This document shows positions 24,406 to 35,700 of a DNA stretch of 64,000 nt, one piece after another. Below the pieces are notes generated by a model. It was not told the origin of the DNA, did not search any database, and saw nothing but the letters and a program-made list of their open reading frames with translations. Source of the DNA: Congeria kusceri (Eukaryota > Mollusca > Bivalvia > Myida > Dreissenidae); assembly GCA_027627225.1 (NCBI GenBank), contig CM051033.1, forward strand, positions 52,858,410 through 52,922,409, given 5' to 3'. Each line of letters starts with the position of its first letter. Within the stretch, counting starts at the first letter, position 1. Position numbers and translations under genes: made by a program.

Positions 24406-25860
24406 ATGGAATCAAAGAATGCAGCTCAAGGATTTCTTTCTCGGAGTTTAAGAAGCAGAAGAACTGCAGACGAGACTCTAAAACTGCTGAAGCGAAATGC
24501 AGAGAAATTCGAGAAGGATATTGAAGAGGCTGGCAGTGTGGAAGAGATACTAGAAGCGGAATATAAGACAACGATGAACGAAATCAACGAAAGAGCTGCT
24601 ACTCTAAAGAAGCTTATAGATGATTATGTTGATCAATCTAAAGTTCGACTGGAGATCAACCATGAAAGAAATTTGACATGTTTGAAGCAGGTGAAGGAAA
24701 CCGCAAGAGAAAAACTGGAGAAGCTTCGATGTGACATGGATAAATTAAAAGAAGTTGTAAAACCAGACACGCCATCGGCGTTGCTTGTAAATAAAGCCAA
24801 AGTAGTTGAAATGGTTTTACAGTCTATCAACGTGGCGTCTGCTTTCAGGACAAGTGTTCCATTATTTCGGACGGAGTTAGATATTCGGAAACGGTTACTG
24901 CAGGACGAACATGTACAACAATTATTGGGTTCCCTGAATGAGACTGAAGTACAAATCACTGATATCCTTTATCCCGTAAAGTGTGTCGAACAATTTGAAA
25001 CACAAGAGGATACGGATATTAATGCCATTACCGTTATAACCGCCGCCGATTCCTGTACATATGAATTTTATGTGAATTTTGGTGCAAATCAGACTTTGAC
25101 ATTATTATCCAAACGGAAACTATTTAACTTGCTAAATGCTGGATTTCCGATTGATGACATTATTTCGACGCCAGAAGGGAAGATAATATGCACGTCAAAA
25201 GACAGTTTTAAGATACATTGCTTTTCACCTAAGCGAAAACACCCGGGTAAGTTTGACGCCTCTATGTTGGTAAAGGACACCTTACATTTGCATGGAATGA
25301 CTTTGTGCAACTTGTCCGGTGTGCTCGCTGTATGTGGTACGGATAAACCTAACTATTCGGACGAAAAGCCGAACGAAACTGTCATTATTGAATTCACATT
25401 TACTGGTAAGGAAATTAAGCGTTTAATGATTTCAGGCTACTCCGGAAAGGTTTATCGAATGTCGCAAAATTTTAATAATGAATACATGTTAACTTTTCCA
25501 AAAGAAGGCACAATACTGTCTGTGAACGCTGTCGGTAAAATCCAGTACTCATTCTCTAATGAAGATTTCCTGCGTTTATGTGGCATCAGTCATCCGAGCG
25601 CAATACCAAGCGCTTCCAGAAAACCTATATCGGAACAGGAAGTTGCGTTTTGGCCTTCTGGGATAGCGTGTGACGTAATTGGTCACGTGTTCGTTTCTGA
25701 TTGGCTGAACAAAACGGTGTTGATGTTCAATGAGAAGTTATCTCTTTTGCGGACATTTGGAGATCGATTTTACGGGCCTAACGGTTTGTGTTTTGACAGG
25801 AAAAATAACGTGTTGATCGTCGGTGACAGAAAAGTTATCCAAGTATGGAAAACTATGTAA
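24406..25860 (+). CDS. Coiled-coil and NHL-like propeller protein (TRIM-like, no RING or B-box)
   Basis: Single-exon frame of 484 residues. The ATG at 24406 has A at -3 and G at +4, and an in-frame stop lies 36 bases upstream. Residues about 20-135 are rich in Glu, Lys and Leu and look like a long coiled coil. The C-terminal 280 or so residues look like a beta-propeller; the clearest repeats are WPSGIACDVIGHVFVSDW near residue 415 and GPNGLCFDRKNNVLIVGD near 455. Bivalves have large sets of such TRIM2/3/56/71-related genes, normally with RING and B-box in front. Those are absent, so no ubiquitin-ligase activity can be assumed. It may act as a scaffold or RNA/protein binder; this is inference. 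Confidence 0.85.
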   Translation: MESKNAAQGFLSRSLRSRRTADETLKLLKRNAEKFEKDIEEAGSVEEILEAEYKTTMNEINERAATLKKLIDDYVDQSKVRLEINHERNLTCLKQVKETAREKLEKLRCDMDKLKEVVKPDTPSALLVNKAKVVEMVLQSINVASAFRTSVPLFRTELDIRKRLLQDEHVQQLLGSLNETEVQITDILYPVKCVEQFETQEDTDINAITVITAADSCTYEFYVNFGANQTLTLLSKRKLFNLLNAGFPIDDIISTPEGKIICTSKDSFKIHCFSPKRKHPGKFDASMLVKDTLHLHGMTLCNLSGVLAVCGTDKPNYSDEKPNETVIIEFTFTGKEIKRLMISGYSGKVYRMSQNFNNEYMLTFPKEGTILSVNAVGKIQYSFSNEDFLRLCGISHPSAIPSASRKPISEQEVAFWPSGIACDVIGHVFVSDWLNKTVLMFNEKLSLLRTFGDRFYGPNGLCFDRKNNVLIVGDRKVIQVWKTM

Positions 25861-25927
25861 AACACAACCTTAAATGGACACATACATGTAATACGAAATT
25901 CGGATATACCGTATTCACGAACTACTG

Positions 25928-25933
25928 AATAAA
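25928..25933 (+). terminator. Polyadenylation signal after the coiled-coil/NHL gene
   Basis: AATAAA 68 bases after the stop codon, followed by a T-rich stretch; it gives a very short 3' UTR. Confidence 0.65.
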
Positions 25934-25967
25934 GTTTCTAAGTGTGTTGCTTCCGATTTGAAACCTT

Positions 25968-26434
25968 AAACGGAACTGTTCACTGATTGGCAAATTGACA
26001 ATTGTCAAACATTTTGTTATAGATTCCAAACACAAATTATATATTATAAACAATTAAGTGAAATAACACTCATGACAGAGAAATATATTGGAAATATCGT
26101 TTCGTTTATGGATAATCATCATTCGAAATGGATAAAATTATAACGTGTTTGAAACGCTTTTCATTAGTACTTTGGCAAACACGTGTATCACCTACATAGC
26201 GATAAAAATACACAACCAAATGTGCAAGTCTGAATGGCCGAGTGGTTAGCGCATGAGATTTTTGATCTCCAAGGTCCCGGGTTCAAGTCCCGGCGAAAGC
26301 AAATTTTTTAATTTCACTGTTTTTCTTTATATAATATTTGTTTTATATTATTCCAGATGTTGTAGATTTTGCAGTAAAGACATGTAATTACATTTTTTTG
26401 TAAATACGAACAATCTGTGAATAAGTCCCTTTAA
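25968..26434 (+). repeat. TTAA-flanked TIR element enclosing a tRNA-like sequence
   Basis: The left end TTAAACGGAACTGTTCACTG and the right end CTGTGAATAAGTCCCTTTAA are imperfect inverted repeats of about 25 bp, both ending in TTAA. A left-end fragment of the same type is at about 6996. Internally a pol III-like tRNA promoter is present (next entry). A TIR element with a tRNA-type promoter inside is an unusual combination. Confidence 0.7.
26228..26301 (+). pseudogene. tRNA-like sequence with intact A and B boxes
   Basis: The A box TGGCCGAGTGG and B box GGTTCAAGTCC match the tRNA consensus. A plausible T-arm (CCGGG-TTCAAGT-CCCGG) and an anticodon arm with loop TTTTTGA are visible, but the presumed acceptor halves (GTCTGAA and CGAAAGC) do not pair. 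It is therefore a tRNA-derived repeat or pseudogene, not a functional tRNA. Confidence 0.7.
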
Positions 26435-27011
26435 ATCGCATTAAAAATGTCGCACTTATTTTATGAAATTGGCAGACAAAATGGGCGATGACAATCGAAT
26501 ATTTAGTGATGCGTAATTTGGGTTAAGAAATAATTTTAGTACAACTAACTGACTGTAATAATACGGTCAGTTATTGAGAAAAAAAAATAAGCGATTTAAA
26601 ATTATATTGTATGTTCATTGATTACGAAAAAATATTTTAGGCGTTATAGATTTAACTTGTCATAAGCAGCTATTGCTTGTCATGCTTAAATCTCTGTATT
26701 ATATTGCAAATAAAAACAGACTGTGTTCACTTGCGTTTCAATAAGCTTTTTAAAGTTTCTATATACATGTTAAACAGGGAGTGCCTTTTTCACCATTATT
26801 GTTTATACTGTTAACGAATGATATGAAAACAAGATTGATATGTTTTTATTGCCCGATGAAGATATATTATGTCACTTCAAATGCTTCAATTGTACTTCAA
26901 ACGTATGTTTCTTTTTAAGATGACATTGCTCTGTCAAGCGTCACAAGCACTTCGCCTGCTTTGCCACGTGCTCCTAACTAAAAACATATGATATCCGAGT
27001 GCAACGATTGC

Positions 27012-27990
27012 ATAGAACAAGAGGGCCATGATGGCCCTACTTCGTTTAACTGGTTAAGTAACATGATGTGATGAAACATGATACAGGAGAGTAAAAACAA
27101 CTTAAAAAGTCGGTCAATAGGTGTTTATGTCATTCAACTTAGTTCTTGTCATTGACCAATATTCTGCCATAGCATTGATTTAATAGATGACTACAATCAG
27201 ATAATTGTTTAACACGATATAATATAATTAAAATACTGTCCTCGAAGTGTAAAGAAGACATAGTGACTTCGTTTGTTACCGCATATGACCCATATTTTAT
27301 CAGAACCTATATTTTATTGAGACCAACAATCTGACCAAGTTTCAACTTGATCTGATAATATATGTGGATTATTAGTGTTAACAATAATATTTACTTAATT
27401 TGACCTAGTTTTTTACCTGCATGATCCATATTTGATCAGAACGTATATTTTATTCTGGTCAACAATCTGACCAGGTTTCAACCTGATCTGATGAAAAATG
27501 TAGCTCGGAGAGTGCAAAGTAGTATTTTTACTATAGTGACCTAGTGACCTAGGTTTTCAATGACTTGATCGAAATTCAAACTGTAAACCGTTTTTTTTTT
27601 ATTTAGGTCATCATTCTGGCAAAGTTTTAACCTTATCAGAAAATAAATTCGCTAGATCGTAAACGTTACTTTAAAAAGTCGCTAAAACATGCAATTATGT
27701 CAAATTACCTAGTTTCTGACCGCAGGTGACCCATATTTTACCAAAACCTAGATTTCATAGACAGCAACATTCTGGCCAAGTTTAAACCCGACCTTAAATG
27801 TGGGCCCTAGGGGTAAACAAGTAAATTCTTTACCGTTCATTAACTGAAGCCAACATTTTCACATTTAGTTCTTGTTGGTCCGACCTGTAGATTGTCAAGT
27901 GTGGACGACGGACAACGGCTGACGGCGCCGGAATCTCTAGTGATCTTATAGTTCACCCTGGCAATACGTACCAGGTGAACTTAAACACAT
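27012..27990 (+). repeat. Mollusc tandem-core repeat element
   Basis: Starts CAAGAGGGCCATGATGGCCC, a perfect small palindrome, and has a core of diverged ~170 bp units with GACCTAGTTTTTNACC, CCCATATTT and CTGGCCAAGTTTNAACC. The 3' part contains GTGGACGACGGACAACGGC and ends with a variant terminal hairpin, GTTCACCCTGG / CCAGGTGAAC. Non-coding. Confidence 0.85.
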
Positions 27991-27999
27991 TGACTGACA

Positions 28000-30430
28000 T
28001 TTGCGGAAACGTCTACTGCACAAATGCAATGAATGCGTATTACATAATGTTATATACATGTACTTATAACAAGTCGATAGATAACACTATTAATGTGCAT
28101 GTACATGTAATGTACAAAGACATAAACAAATACACGTGCGGAAAATAGCAATTTTATTTGCATTATTTTGTACATTTTATGTTACCCATTAACATATTAA
28201 GCAGAAAGACAATAAAATACACAAAATTTTCACTAGTCAATAACAAATATACAAAACGAAATTTGTAGATGACACTTTGTTTTTCAAGAACTCATGAAAA
28301 CATACACATATACACGCAGAAAATATGTACTATACTAGATAATCTAACGGCAGGCAAAATTCTACTAAGTCACAGACATAGCGTTATACCAATATACAAA
28401 GCAAATACTGTTTATTATAACACTTTCTGACTGCCCATTGTCGTCAAATTGGCAGTTTGTATTACTAAAAATGTAACGTTTTGTTACCCATATAAAACCA
28501 AATACAGTTAAGAGTATGCGATTAATTTTCTGCAAGCTATTTCCTTACACACAAGATGGTTTCCAAGTCCAATTTTAACGGCACCAATGTACAGCAAACT
28601 TTTTCTCGCTTTTGTCATACAAATATATATGAAAAGACCAAAACGTACAGTATTGATTTGCCTGATTAACTTACTTAGAATTTACAAACGGTTCCGACCC
28701 AGTTTCCTTAAGAATATTTTGTAACAAATTAAAATATCAAAAGACGCATGTATACTCATAAGAAAACAAGAAAAGAAGCTCGACTTAAGGCATTCAACGC
28801 AATTCTAAGAAATCAAACTTAAACATCGATGAAAATGTTAAACCTTTAGTACTATAAGCACATTTATAAACAAATACAAACTTAACAATAAGTAGGGTTA
28901 AGATTTCATTAACGCAATAACAAAATATTTCATTCAATGAACAATTTTAGTGACAACAAAGTTAAATGGAGTTTTCAATACTACGACCTCATTCTAAAGC
29001 TTGAATATGGTAGCGAACACAATTCTCCGACATTAATCATGTATATGTAGATCTATACATGCTTACTAATGTATAGCTGCGCACACGTATAAGTAGAACA
29101 TTTCGCGTTTGAATACAGCACTTATAGAAATAGCTAGAATACAAACGTTTCGAACGGTAAAACCAATTTCTGAATTTCCGTAAAAGATCTGCGATACAAA
29201 AATTAAACATGTCTTTGAACGTTAAATTGTGAAAGAAATATGGAATGTAATCAGTAACAATAACAAGTTCTGTTTGTGACTTACAAACAAATGAAATAGC
29301 ATGTAGTTTATTTCCTTTAATGTGTTAAGTTACTTGGGTAAGTGTTAAGCGGTTTTCTTTCATTGCTTCAATATTTTACCAAAACTGTTCTCTAGATTTA
29401 CTGAAATACTTAAAGCAGCAGTCCAGAAATATGTTAATAAAAATAAAACTTTGCAGAATTAGTTTCTAAAGGACATCTTACCGATAAAAATACAAAAACG
29501 CATTGAAATCGGTGCAATAATAACGTTTGGGTAGCTTTGTATCGTATGCGATAGCTGGTGATGCCTCTGGAGTATATCAATACGTACATTGTTGTATATT
29601 TCGTTCGTACCAAGCGTTTTCGAACTTAGAAGGTATTAAATGCCGTTCGTAAATAAGAAACAGTTTTCAGATGAATAAACACCATTAACGTTCATAAGAA
29701 CTATTGCTAAATTACGATGTATAGAATTATATAATAAGATAGCCGCAAAATATACAGACCGGTTATTTGGAAAAAGAAAAACGCGAAATGCCAATGCCAT
29801 ATGATAGTATCTGCCCATATAGCACAGTTTAGCGTACATTATAACATAAATGAACAACATCGTTTGAACTTGTCTTGGAGACAATATTAATTGCATCATA
29901 TTGTGTAGCAAAATGTACAGCACACGAACATTAAGAATGTATGTAAATGAACGTTAGTTTATAATAAGCAATAAACAAATATGCGGCTATGGAATACTGA
30001 TATGTTCTATGTACAAATAAGGAATAATGTTAACACTTCGACTGAATGCAAAACGAACCCTCTACATGTATCATGTTACCCGACCTACCCTAACAAATGC
30101 TCCGACCCTAGAACATTGCTTCAAATATTTTGTTTGTCAAATATTTTTTGTGTTCGATACATTTTTTTTTCAATAATTTATTTTTTTAGATAAGGATATT
30201 ACTGATATATTTTGAATGCTTATTCAGTTTAAGAATCTTCAAGTTGACCATTTATGAAATAAAAAATAATGATAACACAAATAAATCCCGACCTACTGAC
30301 CCTAATTTGTTTGGGCATGTAACCTGAAACAAATAATTTTTTTACGCCTTAGCGAAATCCAATATCTAATGCAATTGAAAACAGACTTTAGTGACATCTA
30401 TACCTACACATAGTCAATGGAATAGACCGA
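28000..30430. other. AT-rich region with one reverse dispersed repeat, no gene seen
   Basis: The only recognised part is 29450-29640, which reads in reverse the CTCCAGAGGCATCACCAGCT repeat of 22500-23720. Two short stretches near 30060-30110 and 30288-30330 (CCCGACCTACCCTAAC and CCCGACCTACTGACCCTAAT) are related to each other. No exon could be supported. Confidence 0.4.
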
Positions 30431-30446
30431 TCCGGGATTTGCCACG

Positions 30447-31195
30447 AATAGTTGAACCCCCCCCCCAGCTATTTGCCACGAATAGTTGAACCCCCCCCCC
30501 AGCTATTTGCCACGAATAGTTGACCCCCCCCCCAGCTATTTGCCACGAATAGTTGAACCCCCCCAGCTATTTGCCACGAATAGTTGAACCCCCCCAGCTA
30601 TTTGCCACGAATAGTTGAACCCCCACCCCCCCAGCTATTTGCCACGAATAGTTGAACCCCCCCCAGCTATTTGCCACTAATAGTTGAACCCCCCCAGCTA
30701 TTTGCCACGAATAGTTGACCCCCCCAGCTATTTGCCACGAATAGTTGAACCCCCCCACAAGCTATTTGCCACGAATAGTTGAACCCCCCCCAGCTATTTG
30801 CCACGAATAGTTGAACCCCCCCCAGCTATTTGCCACGAATAGTTGAACCCCCCCAGCTATTTGCCACGAATAGTTGAACCCCCCCAGCTATTTGCCACGA
30901 ATAGTTGACCCCCCCAGCTATTTGCCACGAATAGTTGAACCCCCCCCAGCTATTTGCCACGAATAGTTGAACCCCCCCCAGCTGTTTGCCACGAATAGTT
31001 GACACCCCCCAGCTGTTTGCCACGAATAGTTGAACCCCCCCCAGCTGTTTGCCACGAATAGTTGAAACCCCCCCCAGCTATTTGCCACGAATAGTTTAAC
31101 CTCCCCCCCAGCTATTTGCCACGAATAGTTTAACCTCCCCCCCCCCAGCTGTTTGCCACGAATAGTTTAAACGTTTAAACTCCTCCCCAGCTATA
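30447..31195. repeat. C-tract minisatellite, ~28-32 bp units, about 24 copies
   Basis: Unit AGCTATTTGCCACGAATAGT followed by TGAAC and a C run that varies from 5 to 11. Units are otherwise nearly identical, with later ones carrying AGCTGTTTG and TTTAACCT variants. On the minus strand, the transcribed strand of the receptor gene upstream, it reads as regularly spaced G runs. Confidence 0.95.
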
Positions 31196-31199
31196 TCAC

Positions 31200-32330
31200 A
31201 AACTTTATGCACGTGCTCTTTTGTATTAAATAGTTAAACCGCTAAACACGTGATTTTCAAGCTAAATGATTGAATAACATTGCAGATTAATTTGAATACG
31301 ATTGACATTTGTGGAAGCGTCTATATACAATGCGTGATGCACAATATGGTAAGGTGTGTTTTAAAATGTGAATGTACAAAAATGTAGGGAAAGAGGGAAA
31401 GATCTAGGATAGAAACATGTGCTGCTAAAAAGGAACAGGGTGAATTTTTTGACATTTTATAAATAATTTGCTAAATCCAGGGTTTTGATGAGTCTAAGGC
31501 CACTAATTAAGATTTGTAAACATAGTTTATTCATTTGTCATTATTTATTTGCAAAAATATACACAGTTTCAAAATATATTTTGCCAGCTTAGAGGGGCAG
31601 CAGGGGGAAATTAAAAAGGAGCAAGGTGCTGCCCCATCCCTGCTATTTTGTTCTAGATCGTTCCCCAATAATGTATAATGAAATTCAGTTTTCGTGTACA
31701 TATGTAAATACAAACTTGAAAAGTTACAACAAGTTGGCAATCTTTTTGTGAGATATTAGTATAATGAATGATATAACATGAATAGACCGATTCCCCAGTT
31801 AGGCAATAAAGGGAAATAACAAATACGTAAATAGAAATTTAAAAAAATCCAACAACAGTTATCTCCCTTCACATTAAAAAATTTACCCAAAATGGTATAT
31901 TTTTATGGTTGTAATAATTCGGTTATTTTTCTATAACGTATACATGTTAGCACAAATAAAGCAAGTATATTTAGTATGGTCATACCCATAATGGTTTTAG
32001 TACAAAATCGCTGATCTATACTAAAAACCGTTTGATAAAAGCACATTTATAAAGTAACCACTCGATTGCGTTCGACCATACAAAATTATGATCTATTAAC
32101 GATATGAACAAGCCGTCGAAATCAGTCACTACACTCGAAGGAAATTTGAACATTTCTTTTAATGCAAAGAAGTTTGCTTAATATGTACAACCCTTTGCAC
32201 ACACCAATCACAAGCTCTACAGCCCTTTCCAAATAACGGCTCGAACAAAAAACACGACAATGAGAAAATTTTACTTTGTGAGAATCACATAACATCAGGC
32301 ATTTCATTGGTTAAGATCTAACGTCCATCG
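31200..32330. other. Downstream flank / possible 3' UTR of the receptor gene
   Basis: A GGGAAAGATCTAGGAT-type repeat (31390-31680) related to 44630-44845 is present. Minus-strand AATAAA signals (TTTATT on plus) occur at about 31526-31550, some 800 bases after the receptor stop codon, and could end its 3' UTR. Confidence 0.4.
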
Positions 32331-32333
32331 CTC

Positions 32334-32743
32334 CTAGCTGCTTGCTTGCACCGGAACGGACTCCGAACGGTCATAAAAGTGTTGACCTTTGACCTTTACA
32401 TCCGGGTATAGTCCATGCTCCTCGTCCAATACAGGCGCGCTCGGTGTGGTAGACTTTCGATAAATGGCGCCCGCCGCACTTGGCATTAGAACGCCCCCTC
32501 CTCCTCCTTTGGTGTCGTCACTTCCGTCGCCATCACGTGGCACGTTCAGCGGAAGAGTCATGCTGTCTTTTTTCTCATTGGCTAAGAGTCCTTGGTTAGT
32601 GTCCTTGAATTCATTGTCTACTTCTCGGATATAGTCGACCTTTTCGCCGCACAAACATGGGAACAGCACTGCACAGAACCTTTTCGCGGGATTTGACTTG
32701 GCGGGACTCACCGTGTCGTAGGATTCAACAACTTCCGGGAAAT
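32334..32743 (-). CDS. Receptor exon 8 (end of death domain and tail)
   Basis: After the acceptor complement of CTG at 32744-32746 it encodes DFPEVVESYD and about 135 residues to TAG at 32334. A Cys-rich FCAVLFPCLCGEK could be palmitoylated (inference). The tail has an acidic and Gly-rich stretch (DGDGSDDTKGGGGGV) and ends PVQASS. The death domain's last helix is split between exons 7 and 8. Confidence 0.85.
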
Positions 32744-35700
32744 CTGAACGTAAAACATCGAGAAAAAATATTAGATTATTTTGCAAAATAAAGGTATCAT
32801 AAGAGGTGGTACAGAAATGGTAACATACATTGGCAACATGTTTGTAATCGTACGTGTTACTCGTAGTATACTCAAACTGTTCAAGCGTATGGATGATATA
32901 AATATGTATCCACGATATAACGTACACATATCATCTCAAACTATATCTCGCGATTTTAAACCAAATGTGATATATGTAATTATGAACTCATAACTTTTTT
33001 ATGTTTAAGGTACATCGCTAAGTTTTATGTTTTCCAAATGACTACCAAATTATGTCAAGTAGTGAAAACAAAACACACTGTGATAAGATAAATGCATATC
33101 ATCATACAAATATTTGCGACTAAACTTCTCGCATTTCACGAGATTAAACAGTTACATTGTTAAACCTTACGACTAACCTTCGCGTCATGTGTTGACCACT
33201 TCAAGATATTAAACAGTTACGCTGACCTTCATGCAATTTGTTGACAATTTCAAGATATTAAACGATCACATAATGAAAACTTTCGACTTAACTGCAAGTA
33301 ATTCGTTCATTACTACAAAAGATTTAACATGAAACCGAACAACTTACCTTCTCGTAATTTGTTGACCACTTCAAGGACGATGTCCTGCCGCTTGACTTTG
33401 TCGCTCTGCAGACACGTGACTAGCTCCTGCACGGCGTCACCATGGTTACAGCGCCAGGAGCGCCAGTCCTGCATGTAGCCGTTGATAGCGAACTTGTGTT
33501 GTTGGTCTGCAATTGCATAATACAAATGTTATAGTAATTCACGGTACCTGTCTGAATTATCATCATAAATTTAAGAAATAATTTCTCGATTTTTCGTTGT
33601 TTATCGGCCAATAAACAACGATTTGGAGTTCTGATGCGTATGAATTGAACCACGAGGGCGTTAGCCCGAGTTGTTTAATAACCACGCATCAGAACGATAA
33701 AGAGTTCGTTATTGGCCGATAAACAACGATAATGCGAAAATTATAACGATTCTAAATTCGTTGACAAGCATTTTAGCAATTGAAACTGGAAATACTTTTC
33801 ACTATTCTTCGCTCAGAATTCGAACTTATGTTCGCGTTGTTTATGGGTAGTTTAACAACGATAATTTTGTTGTTTGTCTACAGAAAAAATAGCGAGTATC
33901 ATGTTATAATATATATTTTACTTTACTTATAAAACTTATAATACTTGGAAGACCCACTTAAACAAATAATGATTTTCAGAAGACCGTTGAAAAGTGATGT
34001 CTAGCTTTCAATTGCTGTTTAGTTTAAGGTTTTGCTCTTCATCTTTATTTTCATCCTATTTACAAGCATCAACATCATCGCGGCGATTTGCCTGCTGATA
34101 CCACAGCAAGCATGACGACATAACACGGAAGGAAATGTGATACTGTCTGCAAACCATGGCACAAAACATCGACATCCTTAGGTACGATGTTTATTAATAA
34201 GCGTGATCAAATTTAATGGTTCACCTTGGTATTTCTGTATGACGACCTGATTGTCATTGCCATCCTCGTTTTCATTACCACCTTCATCATCATCATCATC
34301 ATAATCAATATCGTCATCATCATCGTCATCATCAATATCATAATTATAAGCATCATCAGCAGCAGCATTAGCATCATCATCATCATAATCAGCACCATCA
34401 AGATTATCATTCAATTTACAAAATTACCACTGTCCGGAGATATAACACAAAGCACGACAGAAATGCATAATTATAATCTGTAATCAGAATGTTAACATTG
34501 GGGTGCAACATTTAGTGAGATACGAAATATTCAACAGCCTTGTCATGACTCCTCCAGATGAACACCAAGCACTGGCACACACTGGTAGGTTTGCTGTTGA
34601 CGTATATGCCATCTATACTTCACCTTGGTATTTCTGTATGACGACCTCCGCCTTGGCGGGCTCCAGGTGGTTCTTGAAGAGCTCCTGAGCCAGCGCCCAG
34701 ATCTGGTTGTTGATGCGATCCTCCACCTCCCGCTGAAGCAGGTCCAGCGCTGGAACACGACATGTGGGAAAACTTTAATTTAAATTGTGAAAATGAACGA
34801 AATATAATGTTGCATTATGAACGTTTGTAAAATGTACTATTGAAAACTTTCCTTAATGGATCTTTCCACAAATGTATATTTATAATTAAATTCAATGTGC
34901 CATTTATATAATCATAAAATTGCCTTGTGTAATAATAAACTGTGTCACTTTGTAACTTTAAATTACACAATTCGACGCACATATAGTATTTGTATCAACA
35001 TAATTATTTCATAAACAAACAAGAGGGCCATGATAGCTCTAAGCGCTCGACTGAGAACTGGTACAGATGAAGAACATATTGTTGTGACAGGTTTGAAAAT
35101 TAAGGTATCTGAACAATACGCAGAGGGGGATAGGATCAATTTTGATTTAAAACATCGGTTAGTGCAATGGCCTAACCAAAGTACGAGTTGGGTAGTGGAT
35201 GTGCGTTGTTGTTTTTTTGCTAATGGTTCTCAAAACATTTTTCTATATATTCTAACCCGACCCCTTTTCATTAAGTCATTGAAAATTCTGGAAAATGCTG
35301 AAACAGTAGATTTTGATGTCTTTTTCGCAAACAGTTTTGGACAACTAGTTGCAATGCGATAATTGTGATGGTTATGCTATAAGGTAAAGTTTTGCTTTTT
35401 CATTGATAATTTTCTGTCCAATGAAGATAAATGATGTTAATGCAGGCTCTGAAAACATCAATGTTGCATGTACAAATAACTGCATGCAAGTCTTGCGACT
35501 GTAGGAAATAAAATTTTATCAATCAATTTTTATGGTCATGCGCAAACTTCACCTTAAATCTTAGTCACAAACAAACTGTGCACGATTGGTGAAGATTATA
35601 TGAAAAATGAAGTCTCTATCGTGAATAATGTCCATTTTTGCATATTTTTTTCAGGAACAAAGGGAAATAACTCCGGTGTTTCTGGTCCGATCCTGCCTAT

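Noticed and set aside
26228..26301. Functional tRNA gene
   Set aside because: The acceptor stem halves do not pair and the sequence sits inside a TIR repeat element.
34178..34483. Asp-rich and Ile-rich open frames
   Set aside because: They are translations of the CATCAT microsatellite in different frames. Only the possible splice use of the duplicated exon fragment is kept, as a finding.
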